A model generated the notes under the pieces. It had not been told where the DNA came from and made no database searches. It saw only the letters and a list, made by a program, of their open reading frames with translations. The translations under genes and the position numbers were made by a program. This document shows positions 54,745 to 62,844 of a stretch of 64,000 nucleotides of DNA, piece after piece (within the stretch, counting starts at the first letter, position 1; each line of letters starts with the position of its first letter). Source of the DNA: Burkholderia stagnalis (GTDB lineage: Bacteria > Pseudomonadota > Gammaproteobacteria > Burkholderiales > Burkholderiaceae); contig NZ_CADESW010000004.1 of the NCBI RefSeq assembly GCF_902830275.1, forward strand, positions 1-64,000, in the 5' to 3' direction.

Positions 54745-54862
54745 GGGACGATTGGTAGATTTTTGCGGACTTATTGTAACTTGTCGTCCCGTTCGTTCCG
54801 GTAGATTGGAGCACCTCGGCTCAACGCCGATTCAACCCTGTTTCAATCACCGAGGCATGCTC
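54745..54862. promoter_or_regulatory. Divergent araC/gst promoter region with repeats
   Basis: GGGACGA (54745-54751) and its complement TCGTCCC (54784-54790) form an inverted pair 32 bp apart, and GGTAGATT is repeated directly at 54754-54761 and 54800-54807. Paired repeats of this size fit AraC-type control, but no binding rule is known for this family member. Confidence 0.4.
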
Positions 54863-55567
54863 ATGATCCAGTTCTACTACCACCCTTCCCCGAATCCCGC
54901 CAAAGTCGCCCTGTTCCTCGAGGAAAGCGGGTTGCCGTACGAACTGGTGCCGGTCGATACGCGCAAGGGCGAACAGCACGCGGACGCCTTCACGGCGATC
55001 AACCCGAACGCGAAGACGCCGGCGATCGTCGACGGCGACGCGACGGTGTTCGACAGCAACGCGATCCTGCTGTATCTCGCGGAAAAGAGCGGCCGCTTTC
55101 TCCCCGCGAACACGCCGGCCGCGCGCGGCGAGATGCTGTCGTGGCTGATGTTCGTCGCGACCGGCATCGGCCCGTATGCGGGGCAAGCGGTGCACTTCAA
55201 GCATTTCGCGCCGGAACCGAAGGCCTACGCGGTCAACCGCTACGACTTCGAGGCGTGGCGTCACTGGCGCATCGTCGACGCGCGTCTCGCGGCGTCGCGC
55301 TACATGCTCGGCGGCACGTACACGCTGGTCGACATGGCCGTCTGGGGCTGGGCGCGCGCGATCCCGTTCGTGCTCGGCGAAGGCGCGTGGGAGCAGCTGC
55401 CGAACGTGAAGCGCCTGGTCGACGAAATCAACGCCCGGCCCGCCGCGCAGCGCGCCGAGGCGCTGGCGGCGCGCCACGCGTTCAAGACCGAGATGGACGC
55501 CGCCGCCCGCCGCGCGATGTTCCCGCAGAACGCCCGGCTCGAGGCCGGCGCCACGGCGGGAGCGTGA
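54863..55567 (+). CDS. Glutathione S-transferase (thioredoxin-fold, GST 1)
   Basis: 234 residues from MIQFYYHPSPNPAKVALFLEESGLPYELVPV; the ATG at 54863 follows GAGG by seven bases, and a nearby ATG at 54857 is too close to it. The thioredoxin-like N-domain has NPNAKTPAIVDGDATVFDSNAILLYLAE (cis-Pro and the glutathione-site Glu/Asp-Ser). The helical C-domain has YDFEAWRHWRIVDARLA and YTLVDMAVWGWARAIPF. The family is close to YfcG/YghU-like enzymes. The next GST starts one base after its stop. Confidence 0.9.
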   Translation: MIQFYYHPSPNPAKVALFLEESGLPYELVPVDTRKGEQHADAFTAINPNAKTPAIVDGDATVFDSNAILLYLAEKSGRFLPANTPAARGEMLSWLMFVATGIGPYAGQAVHFKHFAPEPKAYAVNRYDFEAWRHWRIVDARLAASRYMLGGTYTLVDMAVWGWARAIPFVLGEGAWEQLPNVKRLVDEINARPAAQRAEALAARHAFKTEMDAAARRAMFPQNARLEAGATAGA

Positions 55568-55568
55568 C

Positions 55569-56267
55569 ATGCTCGATCTCTACTACTGGACGACGCCCAA
55601 CGGTCACAAGATCACGATGTTCCTGGAGGAGACCGGGCTGCCGTACCGGATCGTCCCGGTGAACATCGGCCGCGGCGCGCAGTTCGAGCCTGAATTCCTG
55701 CGCATTGCGCCGAACAACCGGATTCCGGCGCTCGTCGACCCGGCCCCGGCCGACGGCGGCGAACCGCTGTCGATCTTCGAATCGGGCGCGATCCTGCTGT
55801 ATCTCGCCGACAAGACCGGGCACTTCATTCCGCAGGACCTGCGCGGCCGCCATCTCGCGCTGCAATGGCTGTTCTGGCAGATGGCCGGGCTCGGGCCGAT
55901 GGCCGGGCAGAACCACCATTTCGCGCAGTACGCGCCGGAGCCGCTGCCGTATGCGATCGATCGCTACGTGAACGAGACGTCGCGGCTGTACGGCGTGCTC
56001 GACAAGCATCTGGCGGACGGCCGCGACTACATCGCGGGCGACTACTCGATCGCCGACATGGCCTGTTATCCGTGGATCGTGCCGCACGCGCGCCAACGCC
56101 AGCGTCTCGAGGATTTCCCGCACCTGGCGCGCTGGTTCGAACGCACCGGCGCCCGCCCGGGGACGGTCCGTGCGTATGCGCGCGCGCAGGAAATCAACGT
56201 GGCGCCGACCGTCGACGAGGCGTCGCGCAAGATCCTGTTCGGGCAATCGGCCGCGACGGTGCGCTGA
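55569..56267 (+). CDS. Glutathione S-transferase (GST 2, YghU/YfcG-like)
   Basis: 232 residues. MLDLYYWTTPNGHKITMFLEETGLPYRIVPVNIGRGAQFEPEFLRIAPNNRIPALVD is the typical N-terminal domain of Nu-class GSTs (Thr/Asn glutathione contacts in TTPNGHKI), then SIFESGAILLYLADKTG. The C-domain contains LFWQMAGLGPMAGQNHHFAQYAPE, the highly conserved Nu-class run, and YSIADMACYPWI. Nu-class enzymes mainly reduce disulphides and peroxides. It is related to GST 1 but not a close copy, and is co-translated with it (TGACATG junction). Confidence 0.92.
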   Translation: MLDLYYWTTPNGHKITMFLEETGLPYRIVPVNIGRGAQFEPEFLRIAPNNRIPALVDPAPADGGEPLSIFESGAILLYLADKTGHFIPQDLRGRHLALQWLFWQMAGLGPMAGQNHHFAQYAPEPLPYAIDRYVNETSRLYGVLDKHLADGRDYIAGDYSIADMACYPWIVPHARQRQRLEDFPHLARWFERTGARPGTVRAYARAQEINVAPTVDEASRKILFGQSAATVR

Positions 56268-56539
56268 CGCGCGGCTGAGTGGCCGCCATGGGCGGGCTTC
56301 GGTGTCATGCGTGCACCGGAGCCCGCTTCGCCCGTCACGACATCCCCATCCCGCAGTTTCCCCTTTCCGCCCCGCCGACAGTCACGCCTGCTCCGCCGTC
56401 ATTTGTTACCGCGACGCAAGACTGTTGCTCCATGGCGGGTGTTCGAAGCCGGCGCGGATGCGCCTACAGTCCGTATCCATCGGATCCGTCGATCCGGTCG
56501 GCACTGAAGCCGAAACCCCATCGCACTTCGAGGCACATC

Positions 56540-57247
56540 ATGAGCGCATCCAGAGTCATCATCGTTACCGGCGCGTCGCAAGGCATCGGCGCGGAAACCG
56601 TCAAGGCGTTCCGCGCACGCGGCCATCGCGTCGTCGCCACGTCCCGTTCGATCGCGCCTTCGCACGATCCGGACCTCGTCACCGTCGCGGGCGACATCGG
56701 CGACGCGGACACCGCGCGACGCGTGGTCGATACCGCGATCGAGCGCTTCGGCCGGGTCGACACGCTCGTCAACAACGCCGGCATCTTCATCGCGAAGCCG
56801 TTCACGCAGTACACGCCGGAAGACTATGCGGCGGTCAACCGCGTGAACCTGGACGGCTTCTTCCATGTCACGCAGCGCGCGATCGGCGCGATGCTGAAAG
56901 CCGGCGGCGGCCACGTGGTCAGCATCACGACGAGCCTCGTCGACCACGCGAACAGCAACGTGCCGTCGGTGCTCGCGTCGTTGACGAAGGGCGGCCTGAA
57001 CGCGGCGACGCGATCGCTCGCGATCGAGTATGCGAAGGCCGGCATACGCGTCAACGCGGTGTCGCCGGGCATCATCAAGTCGCCGATGCACGCGGCCGAT
57101 ACGCATGAAACGCTCGCGTCGCTGCATCCGGTCGGCCGCATGGGCGAGATGAGCGATATCGTCGACGCGATCCTCTACCTCGATGCCGCGCCGTTCGTGA
57201 CCGGCGAGATACTGCACGTCGACGGCGGCCAGAGCGCGGGGCACTGA
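56540..57247 (+). CDS. Short-chain dehydrogenase with the catalytic Tyr replaced
   Basis: 235 residues from MSASRVIIVTGASQGIGAE; GAGG precedes the ATG. The Rossmann signature is TGASQGIG (10-17), NNAG at 78-81 and a C-terminal RMGEMSDIVDAILYLDAAPFVTGEILHVDGG. The usual YxxxK is absent: Lys150 is kept in ASLTKGGLNAATRSLAIEYA, but the position four before is Ala146. Ser is present in SITTS. This may be an SDR acting by another residue or a non-catalytic binder. It is convergent with the lysR gene (19 bp between stops). Confidence 0.85.
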   Translation: MSASRVIIVTGASQGIGAETVKAFRARGHRVVATSRSIAPSHDPDLVTVAGDIGDADTARRVVDTAIERFGRVDTLVNNAGIFIAKPFTQYTPEDYAAVNRVNLDGFFHVTQRAIGAMLKAGGGHVVSITTSLVDHANSNVPSVLASLTKGGLNAATRSLAIEYAKAGIRVNAVSPGIIKSPMHAADTHETLASLHPVGRMGEMSDIVDAILYLDAAPFVTGEILHVDGGQSAGH

Positions 57248-57266
57248 GTGTGCCGCGGCGCGACGT

Positions 57267-58202
57267 CTAGCGCGTCCGCTTTTTCGGCGCGTGCGCCAGC
57301 TGCTCGACGAGATAGTCGACGAACACGCGCACGCGCGACGCCAGGTAGCGTCCGTGCGGATAGATCAGGAGAAACGGCCGCGAACGGCCGCCCTGCGCGG
57401 CCAGCACCTCGACGAGCCGGCCTTCGCGAAGATCCTGCTCGACGATGAAGCGGTAGGTCTGGAACAGCCCCGCGCCGTGGCGCGCGAGCGTCACGCCGGC
57501 GAGCACGTCGCCGGAGGTGCCGTAGCCGCCCGCCGTCGCGACGTCGCGTTCCTCGCCGGACGCGTGATGAAACAGCCACGGGATATGGCGCCCGCTGCTC
57601 GGCAATTCGAACTGGATGCATTCGTGCGCGTGCAGGTCGTCGACGGACGTCGGAACGCCCGCGCGCTTCAGGTAAGCGGGCGTCGCGACCGCGACGAGTT
57701 CCGCGTCTTCCAGCTTGCGTGCGATCAGGCTCGAATCGGCGGGCGCGCGGCCGCGAATCGCGAGATCGAATCCTTCTTCCGCGAAGTCGATGTTCCGGTT
57801 GCTCAGGTGCACGTCGACTTGCACGTCCGGATAGCGCTCGCGAAACGCCGGCAGCAGCGGCAGCACCCGATAGTGCCCGTACGGCGTCGGCATGCTGATC
57901 CGCAGCACGCCGGCGGGCGTGGCCTGCTGGCCCGTCGCCTCGCGTTCCGCGTCGACGAGCTGCGACAGCGCCTGGCGGCACTGCTCGAAGTAGCGCCGCC
58001 CCGCGTCGGTCAGGCGGATCTGCCGCGTCGTGCGCACGAAGAGCCGCACGCCGAGCCGCTCCTCGAGCCGCGCAACCGACCGGCTCACCGCCGCCGGCGT
58101 GACGCTCGCGGCCGTCGCCGCCTGCGTGAAGCTGCCGAGTTCCGCCGCGAGGCAGAACAGCTCGATGCTGCCGAGCAGCAGGTCGTCGAATTTGCGTTGC
58201 AT
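57267..58202 (-). CDS. LysR-family transcriptional regulator
   Basis: 311 residues from MQRKFDDLLLGSIELFCLAAELGSFTQAATAASVTPAAVSRSVARLEERLGVRLFVRTTRQIRLTD, a complete LysR helix-turn-helix. The effector domain has RPAPADSSLIARKLEDAELVAVATPAYL and ends near residue 300. The closest look is the CrgA/DmlR-type group. It is convergent with the SDR gene and divergent from the ridA-like gene (280 bp between starts), so it may regulate one of these. The ORF upstream of 58202 is not likely to be used. Confidence 0.9.
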   Translation of the reverse strand: MQRKFDDLLLGSIELFCLAAELGSFTQAATAASVTPAAVSRSVARLEERLGVRLFVRTTRQIRLTDAGRRYFEQCRQALSQLVDAEREATGQQATPAGVLRISMPTPYGHYRVLPLLPAFRERYPDVQVDVHLSNRNIDFAEEGFDLAIRGRAPADSSLIARKLEDAELVAVATPAYLKRAGVPTSVDDLHAHECIQFELPSSGRHIPWLFHHASGEERDVATAGGYGTSGDVLAGVTLARHGAGLFQTYRFIVEQDLREGRLVEVLAAQGGRSRPFLLIYPHGRYLASRVRVFVDYLVEQLAHAPKKRTR

Positions 58203-58482
58203 GCGTGTTTTCCTGCGGCTTCCGGTGCGTTGCGGGCGGTGGGCGACGAGGGCGGCCACGCCCGATCGGATGAACGAATCGGATGAACGAGTGTGCACGA
58301 TTATCGTGCGCGAAACCAGCGCGGCGGCGCGGCCGCCGCATTCGTTACATCGCGTCCGCAGTCATTTGCGCCGATGACATTTACCGCCCGCGCACGCGTG
58401 GCTACATTGACTGCAATGCGCGCGGACGTGCAGCAGCCGCTTCACGCGATCGCGCTCGCGATTCCACGGAAAGGAGAACGAC

Positions 58483-58947
58483 ATGACCGTCGAACAGAAA
58501 CTCGCCGCGCTCGGCCTCAGCCTGCCCGAGCCGCCGCAACCGCTGGGCAGCTATACGGCGGTCAGCGAAGCCGGCAACCTGCTGTTCATTTCCGGGCAGG
58601 TGCCGCTTGCCGGCGGCTGGATGGTGTTCACCGGGCGGGTCGGCGAACAGCGGACCGTCGACGAAGGCAGGCAGGCGGCCCGGCTGGCCGCGCTGAACGT
58701 GCTCGCGCAAATCGACCGGCACCTCGGCGGATTCGACCGGCTGCATCACATCGTGCGCGTCGAGGGGCATGTGAGCTCCGCCGACGGGTTTCATGGCCAG
58801 CCGGCGGTGATCGACGGCGCGTCGGACCTGTTTGCGGCCGTGCTGGGCGACAAGGCCGGCCATGCGCGCTCGGCGTTCTCGCACCGCCAGTTGCCCGCCG
58901 ATGCGTCCGTCGCACTGGTGGTGATCGCCGAGCTGCGGCCGGCGTGA
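58483..58947 (+). CDS. RidA/YjgF-like protein
   Basis: 154 residues, AAGGAG six bases before the ATG. It is the longer YjgF-like form (YtiF/LSP type): LISGQVPLAGGWMVFTGRVGEQ-like start (LLFISGQVPLAGG), ARLAALNVLAQIDRHLGGFDRL, VRVEGHVSSADGFHGQPAVIDGASDLFAAVLGDKAGHARSAF. RidA proteins deaminate reactive enamine or imine intermediates; the Arg found in the active-site motif of true RidA is here represented by HARSAF, so activity is likely but not certain. It is divergent from the lysR gene. Confidence 0.87.
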   Translation: MTVEQKLAALGLSLPEPPQPLGSYTAVSEAGNLLFISGQVPLAGGWMVFTGRVGEQRTVDEGRQAARLAALNVLAQIDRHLGGFDRLHHIVRVEGHVSSADGFHGQPAVIDGASDLFAAVLGDKAGHARSAFSHRQLPADASVALVVIAELRPA

Positions 58948-59048
58948 ATGCCGCCGGGATGCCCCCTGCCCGGCGGCGGACGGCGATCCGGATTCGAATG
59001 GGTTCCGGATCCCGCACAATAAATCGCGCGCGATTTAATCGAAACCGC

Positions 59049-59091
59049 TTGACATTGTGAGGCGCCTCCCCGAGAATGCATCGCATGCGAT
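59049..59091 (+). promoter_or_regulatory. Promoter and OhrR operator of ohr
   Basis: A consensus TTGACA -35 box at 59049-59054 and GAGAAT -10 box at 59072-59077 are 17 bp apart. Immediately downstream the perfect palindrome ATCGCATGCGAT (59080-59091) covers the likely transcription start, as in OhrR-controlled ohr promoters. Further GCAT/CGAT half sites follow to 59100. Confidence 0.75.
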
Positions 59092-59137
59092 CGAATCGCA
59101 TAAGCCAATACCCGAAACGACCCACGAAGGAGTCACC

Positions 59138-59557
59138 ATGAGCAAGATCGAAAAAGTCCTGTACACCGGCAAGACGCACACGTCGTCGGGCGGCCGCGAT
59201 GGCGCGGTCCGCAGTTCCGATGGCCGTCTCGACCTGCAGCTTTCGTCGCCCGGCAGCGCCGGCACCGGCACCAACCCCGAGCAGTTGTTCGCCGCCGGCT
59301 GGTCGGCCTGTTTCATCGGCGCGATGCAGCTCGCGGCGCGCGCGTCGAAGGTCGCACTGCCGGCGGACCTTGCGGTCGACGCCGAAGTGGATCTGGGCAT
59401 GGGCGGCAACGCGTACTTCCTGCAGGCGCGCCTGAACGTCAGCCTGCCGGGCCTCGAGCGCGACGTCGCGCAGCGCATCGTCGATGCCGCGCACCAGACC
59501 TGCCCGTATTCGAAGGCGACGCGCGGCAACATCGACGTCACGATCAATATCGTCTGA
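59138..59557 (+). CDS. ohr: Organic hydroperoxide resistance protein Ohr
   Basis: 139 residues from MSKIEKVLYTGKTHTSSGGRDG; AAGGAG precedes. It has the two redox Cys of Ohr: Cys58 in WSACFIGAMQ and Cys122 in QTCPYSKATRGN. This Cys-based peroxidase reduces organic hydroperoxides using lipoylated proteins. The operator at 59080 fits control by the OhrR at 60124. It precedes the DUF4148 gene on the same strand. Confidence 0.95.
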   Translation: MSKIEKVLYTGKTHTSSGGRDGAVRSSDGRLDLQLSSPGSAGTGTNPEQLFAAGWSACFIGAMQLAARASKVALPADLAVDAEVDLGMGGNAYFLQARLNVSLPGLERDVAQRIVDAAHQTCPYSKATRGNIDVTINIV

Positions 59558-59646
59558 GCACCCGAATCAATGAGTCGACGCGCGCGGCCCGCCGGGCCCG
59601 GCAGTCGACGCCCTGATCGTCACAACGTTTCCTGTCGAGGTACACC

Positions 59647-59979
59647 ATGAAGAACCCGCTGATTGCCACCCTGCTCGTCGCCGTTTCGGCTTCCTTCACC
59701 GCATCTGCGTTCGCCAGCGACGAAGCGCAGACCGTGACCCGCGCCCAGGTGCGCGCCGAGCTGCGCCAGCTCCAGCGCGCCGGCTACCAGCCGGGCCGCG
59801 CGAACGATCCGCACTATCCGGAAGATCTGCAGGCGGCGCTCAAGCGCATTCACGCGAGCGACGCGGTGGCAGGCGACACGTCGGCCGCCGGGTATGGCGC
59901 CGAAGGCGAGGCGGCCGCGCAGTCGGGCGGCAAGCGCGTGATCCTCACCGCCGATCGTTCGATCTACTTCGGGCATTGA
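59647..59979 (+). CDS. DUF4148 exported protein
   Basis: 110 residues with a Sec signal (MKNPLIATLLVAVSASFTASAFA) and the DUF4148 pattern TRAQVRAELRQLQRAGYQPGRANDPHYPEDLQAALKRI. The function of this Burkholderia-common family is unknown. It follows ohr by 89 bp. A 16-bp-stem hairpin (60033-60067) closes the transcript. Confidence 0.9.
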   Translation: MKNPLIATLLVAVSASFTASAFASDEAQTVTRAQVRAELRQLQRAGYQPGRANDPHYPEDLQAALKRIHASDAVAGDTSAAGYGAEGEAAAQSGGKRVILTADRSIYFGH

Positions 59980-60030
59980 ACGCGTGGAGCGGCCGCTGAT
60001 GTCACGGCGCTGTCGCTGATGAATTTCGAT

Positions 60031-60067
60031 AAAAATAGCGTATGCGATGTAATCGCATGCGCTATTT
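60031..60067. terminator. Bidirectional terminator between the DUF4148 gene and ohrR
   Basis: A 16-bp stem (60033-60048 with 60052-60067, one G-T type mismatch, 3-base loop). On the minus strand it is followed by T5, so it ends ohrR; on the plus strand it follows the DUF4148 gene. The stem also contains TGCGAT/ATCGCA halves like the OhrR operators. Confidence 0.72.
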
Positions 60068-60123
60068 GTCTTTGGTGAAAGGGATGGCGAACGTGCGGAA
60101 TGCCGGCTGGCGCCGGCCTCCCG

Positions 60124-60591
60124 TCACGCCTGTTCCTGCGCCTCGGTCGCGCGAATCAGGTTGTTGCGCAGCGTCGCGATCCCCTTCTGCATCTTCGCGA
60201 ACTCGTCGGGCTTCAGCCCGGTCGCCTCGACCAGATCCATGTTGAGCCCCTTCTCGCGCAGGCGCCGGCCGGCCTTCGTCAGGCTGACGAGCACCTGGCG
60301 TTCGTCGGCCGGATCGCGCTGCCGCTGCAGGTAGCCCATCGCCTCGAGCTTCTTCAGGATCGGCGTCAGCGTATTGGATTCGAGGAACAGCTTGTCGCCA
60401 AGGCTGCCGACCGTCTGGTTGTCCTCTTCCCACAGCGCAATGATCGTGATGTATTGCGTGTACGTGAGGCCCAGCTCTTCGAGGATCGGCTTGTAAGCCT
60501 TGCCGAAGGCGAGATTCGCCGAGTAAACGGCAAAACACAGGAAGTCCGACAGCTTCGGCGCTGTGCGGGGATCCGTCTCGGTCGATTTCAT
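60124..60591 (-). CDS. ohrR: OhrR, MarR-family organic peroxide sensor
   Basis: 155 residues from MKSTETDPRTAPKLSDFLCFAVYSANLAF, with AAGGAGG upstream; the ORF to 60609 adds a few unlikely residues. It has the reactive Cys19 of OhrR and the winged helix (TVGSLGDKLFLESNTLTPILKKLEAMGYLQRQRDPADERQVLVSLTKAGRRL). Oxidation of Cys by organic hydroperoxide releases DNA and induces ohr. A matching palindrome at 60640 is in its own promoter. Confidence 0.93.
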   Translation of the reverse strand: MKSTETDPRTAPKLSDFLCFAVYSANLAFGKAYKPILEELGLTYTQYITIIALWEEDNQTVGSLGDKLFLESNTLTPILKKLEAMGYLQRQRDPADERQVLVSLTKAGRRLREKGLNMDLVEATGLKPDEFAKMQKGIATLRNNLIRATEAQEQA

Positions 60592-60639
60592 CAGTTGCCT
60601 CCTTGGCAAAGATCGCGCGCGCGAATGTCGGCATTATAT

Positions 60640-60651
60640 ATCGCGTGCGAT
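60640..60651. promoter_or_regulatory. OhrR operator before ohrR
   Basis: ATCGCGTGCGAT, halves ATCGC and GCGAT separated by two bases, 49 bp upstream of the ohrR start. It is the same 5-2-5 layout as the ATCGCATGCGAT before ohr, in the TATATA-rich likely promoter. Indicates autorepression. Confidence 0.72.
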
Positions 60652-60730
60652 CTTATCGGAAGCAATAGGGATTGCCGGCGCGCGATGTGAGTCGCGGCCG
60701 GCGGGTGCGCGACAGCGCGGGGAGCGGCGA

Positions 60731-60874
60731 TCAGCGGGGCGCGTTGTCGGGGCGGCTCGTTCTCTTGAGGAGCCGCAGCCGCTGTTCCGCGATCAGCGAA
60801 CACTGGACCGGATGCGCGAGTTCGGTCGCGAATCCGCCTGCGACGAACAGCAGGACGGCAAGCAGGCGCTTCAT
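60731..60874 (-). CDS. Small exported or membrane peptide overlapping the GFA gene
   Basis: 47 residues (MKRLLAVLLFVAGGFATELAHPVQC...), too short for most gene callers. A strong GGAGG is four to five bases before the ATG, which overlaps the stop of the GFA gene as ATGA. A hydrophobic N-terminal segment with a basic start (MKRLL) looks like a signal or membrane peptide. No homologue is recognised. Confidence 0.5.
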   Translation of the reverse strand: MKRLLAVLLFVAGGFATELAHPVQCSLIAEQRLRLLKRTSRPDNAPR

Positions 60875-61245
60875 GCGCCCTCCACCACGGACAGGCTCGC
60901 GCCGTCCGACACGGTCGCATCGAGCGCGTACGGGTCGACCCCGTCGAGACAACCGAGATTGACGCGCCAGCACGCCGGATCCCTGCGCGTCTGATGAAAC
61001 GGATAGATGCCGCAGTGCTTGCAGAAGTAGTGCTTCGCGACGCGCGTGTTGAACTGATAGACCGTCAGTGCGTCCTGCCCTTCGAGGATCGTCAGTTCCT
61101 TGCCGTCGAACATCGGGCTCATCAGCGCGCCCCGGCGGCGGCACAGGCTGCAGTTGCAGCGCGCCGCCGGCGTGATGGCGGTGCGGACTTCGAACTTGAC
61201 GGCCCCGCAATGGCAGGACCCCTTGTACAGCGCGGCTTGTGACAT
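60871..61245 (-). CDS. GFA (CENP-V/GFA domain) family zinc protein
   Basis: 124 residues. The paired-Cys zinc sites of the GFA family are all present: SCHCGAVKFEV near residue 10, RCNCSLCRRRGAL near 30 and HYFCKHCGIYPFHQTRRDP near 75, with CWRVNLGCLDGVDP following. Family members include glutathione-dependent formaldehyde-activating enzyme, but most are of unknown substrate. It is transcribed to the left with the small overlapping ORF. Confidence 0.9.
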   Translation of the reverse strand: MSQAALYKGSCHCGAVKFEVRTAITPAARCNCSLCRRRGALMSPMFDGKELTILEGQDALTVYQFNTRVAKHYFCKHCGIYPFHQTRRDPACWRVNLGCLDGVDPYALDATVSDGASLSVVEGA

Positions 61246-61701
61246 GTGACGCTCCGTTTCCAGGTGGTGGCTGTGTTATAGCCCACCCGGAACATCGCGT
61301 TGTATCGCCATGTATCGATGCCGCGCGCCGATACAGGACGTTTCATTTCACCTCCGCTCATGCTGCGCGATGACGACACGCGAACAGCGGACTCTTGCGG
61401 CTTCCTTTCACCGCATGCTAGAGTCGCGGCCATTCCATCCACCCACTCACCGCAAGGAGAAACCAAGATGATTGCAAGCCTGCCCTTCTCCCGTCGCGGG
61501 TCGTAGTCCGGGTTCATCGCGTCCGTTCGTTTCATCGTTCACGCATCGCAGCTGACTGCATCGTCGTTCCGGCGATGCCGCGGGTCGTCCTGATCCATTC
61601 GCGCTGCCGTTCTCCCCGACATTCGATGTCAGGCAGTGCATTCGCACGCGCTGCCCGTGCCATGGCCCGCCGTTCCTTTTTCTCATCGAACGGAATTTTC
61701 C
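61246..61701. other. Intergenic region before rtcB with promoter and possible leader
   Basis: The 456 bp between the GFA start and rtcB contain no long gene. They hold a weak TAGAGT -10-like box near 61420, the 12-codon ORF at 61468, and about 195 bp of untranslated sequence before rtcB. No tRNA could be folded by eye. Confidence 0.45.
61468..61506 (+). CDS. Possible 12-codon leader ORF upstream of rtcB
   Basis: ATG at 61468 with AAGGAG nine bases upstream encodes MIASLPFSRRGS and stops at 61506. It lies about 195 bp before rtcB and is much better equipped for translation than the rtcB start itself. It may be a leader peptide that controls the operon. Confidence 0.4.
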   Translation: MIASLPFSRRGS

Positions 61702-62844
61702 ATGGGCAATTCCCGGCAAGACCTGGCGGACGGCGTCACCCTGTACGCGTCCGCCGAAACCTGGATCGAAGGTGAAGCGATCCGGCAGCTGAAACTGGCT
61801 GCCACCCTTCCGGGCATGCGGCGTGTCGCCGGCATGCCGGATCTCCACCCGGGGCGCGGCTATCCGGTCGGCGCGGCGTTCTTCTCCACCGGCTGCCTGT
61901 ATCCGGCGCTGATCGGCGGCGACATCGGCTGCGGCATGGCGCTCTGGCAAACCGCGCTCGACGCGCGGCGCGCCAGCGCGGTGCGGCTCGTCGTCCAGCT
62001 CGGCTCGATCGACGCGCGCCTCGACGACAGCTGGCAGTCGTCGATCGCCGACGCGGGCCTGGCCGGCCATGCGTTCGCCGCGTCGCTCGGCACGATCGGC
62101 AGCGGCAATCACTTCGCCGAGCTGCAGAAGCTCGACCACGTATACGACGAGGACGCCGTGCACGCGCTCGGCCTCGAACGCAACCGCTTGCAGCTGCTCG
62201 TGCACAGCGGCTCGCGCGGCTTCGGCCAGTCGATCCTCGAACGGCACATGGACGCGCACGGCTACAACGGCCTCGACGACACGCATGCCGATTGCGCGGC
62301 CTACCTGCAGCGTCACGACGAGGCGCTGCGCTACGCGGTGGCCAACCGCGAGCTGATCGCGCGCCGCATGCTCGCGCGCTGGCGCAGCGGCGGCCGGCGC
62401 ATCCTCGACGTCAACCACAACCTGGTCGGCCGCGCCGCCGTCGACGGCGTGCCGGGCTGGCTGCATCGCAAGGGCGCGACGCCCGCCGACGCGGGGCCGG
62501 TCGTGATCCCCGGCTCGCGCGGCGACTACAGCTATCTCGTCGAGCCGTTGCCGCGCGACGACGCGGCGAGCCTTGCATCGCTCGCGCACGGCGCCGGGCG
62601 CAAGTGGTCGCGCGGCGACTGCCGGGGCCGGCTCGAACGGCGCTTCGCGCCGTGGCAGCTGACCCGCACGCGGCTCGGCAGCCACGTCGTCTGCGAGAAC
62701 CGCGAGCTGTTGTATGAAGAAGCGCCGCAGGCGTACAAGCCGATCGACAGCGTCGTCGACGCGCTCGAAGCGGCGGGGTTGCTGCGCAAGCTGGCGCGGC
62801 TCGCGCCCGTGTTGACCTACAAGACGTCGGGAGCGTGCTGCTGA
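61702..62844 (+). CDS. rtcB: RtcB-type RNA ligase (RtcB2 of RtcB-PrfH operon)
   Basis: 380 residues, the short RtcB form. Motifs in order: GGDIGCG (72-78, Asp74 and Cys77 metal ligands), GTIGSGNHFAE (130-140), VHSGSRGFG with His168, DVNHN with His239, HRKGAT at 255-260 and the guanylylated His296 in SLAHGAGR. RtcB joins 2',3'-cyclic phosphate and 5'-OH ends using GTP and manganese. The start MGNSRQDLADG has only a poor ribosome site. Its stop overlaps the prfH ATG by one base, so the pair is co-translated. Confidence 0.92.
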   Translation: MGNSRQDLADGVTLYASAETWIEGEAIRQLKLAATLPGMRRVAGMPDLHPGRGYPVGAAFFSTGCLYPALIGGDIGCGMALWQTALDARRASAVRLVVQLGSIDARLDDSWQSSIADAGLAGHAFAASLGTIGSGNHFAELQKLDHVYDEDAVHALGLERNRLQLLVHSGSRGFGQSILERHMDAHGYNGLDDTHADCAAYLQRHDEALRYAVANRELIARRMLARWRSGGRRILDVNHNLVGRAAVDGVPGWLHRKGATPADAGPVVIPGSRGDYSYLVEPLPRDDAASLASLAHGAGRKWSRGDCRGRLERRFAPWQLTRTRLGSHVVCENRELLYEEAPQAYKPIDSVVDALEAAGLLRKLARLAPVLTYKTSGACC

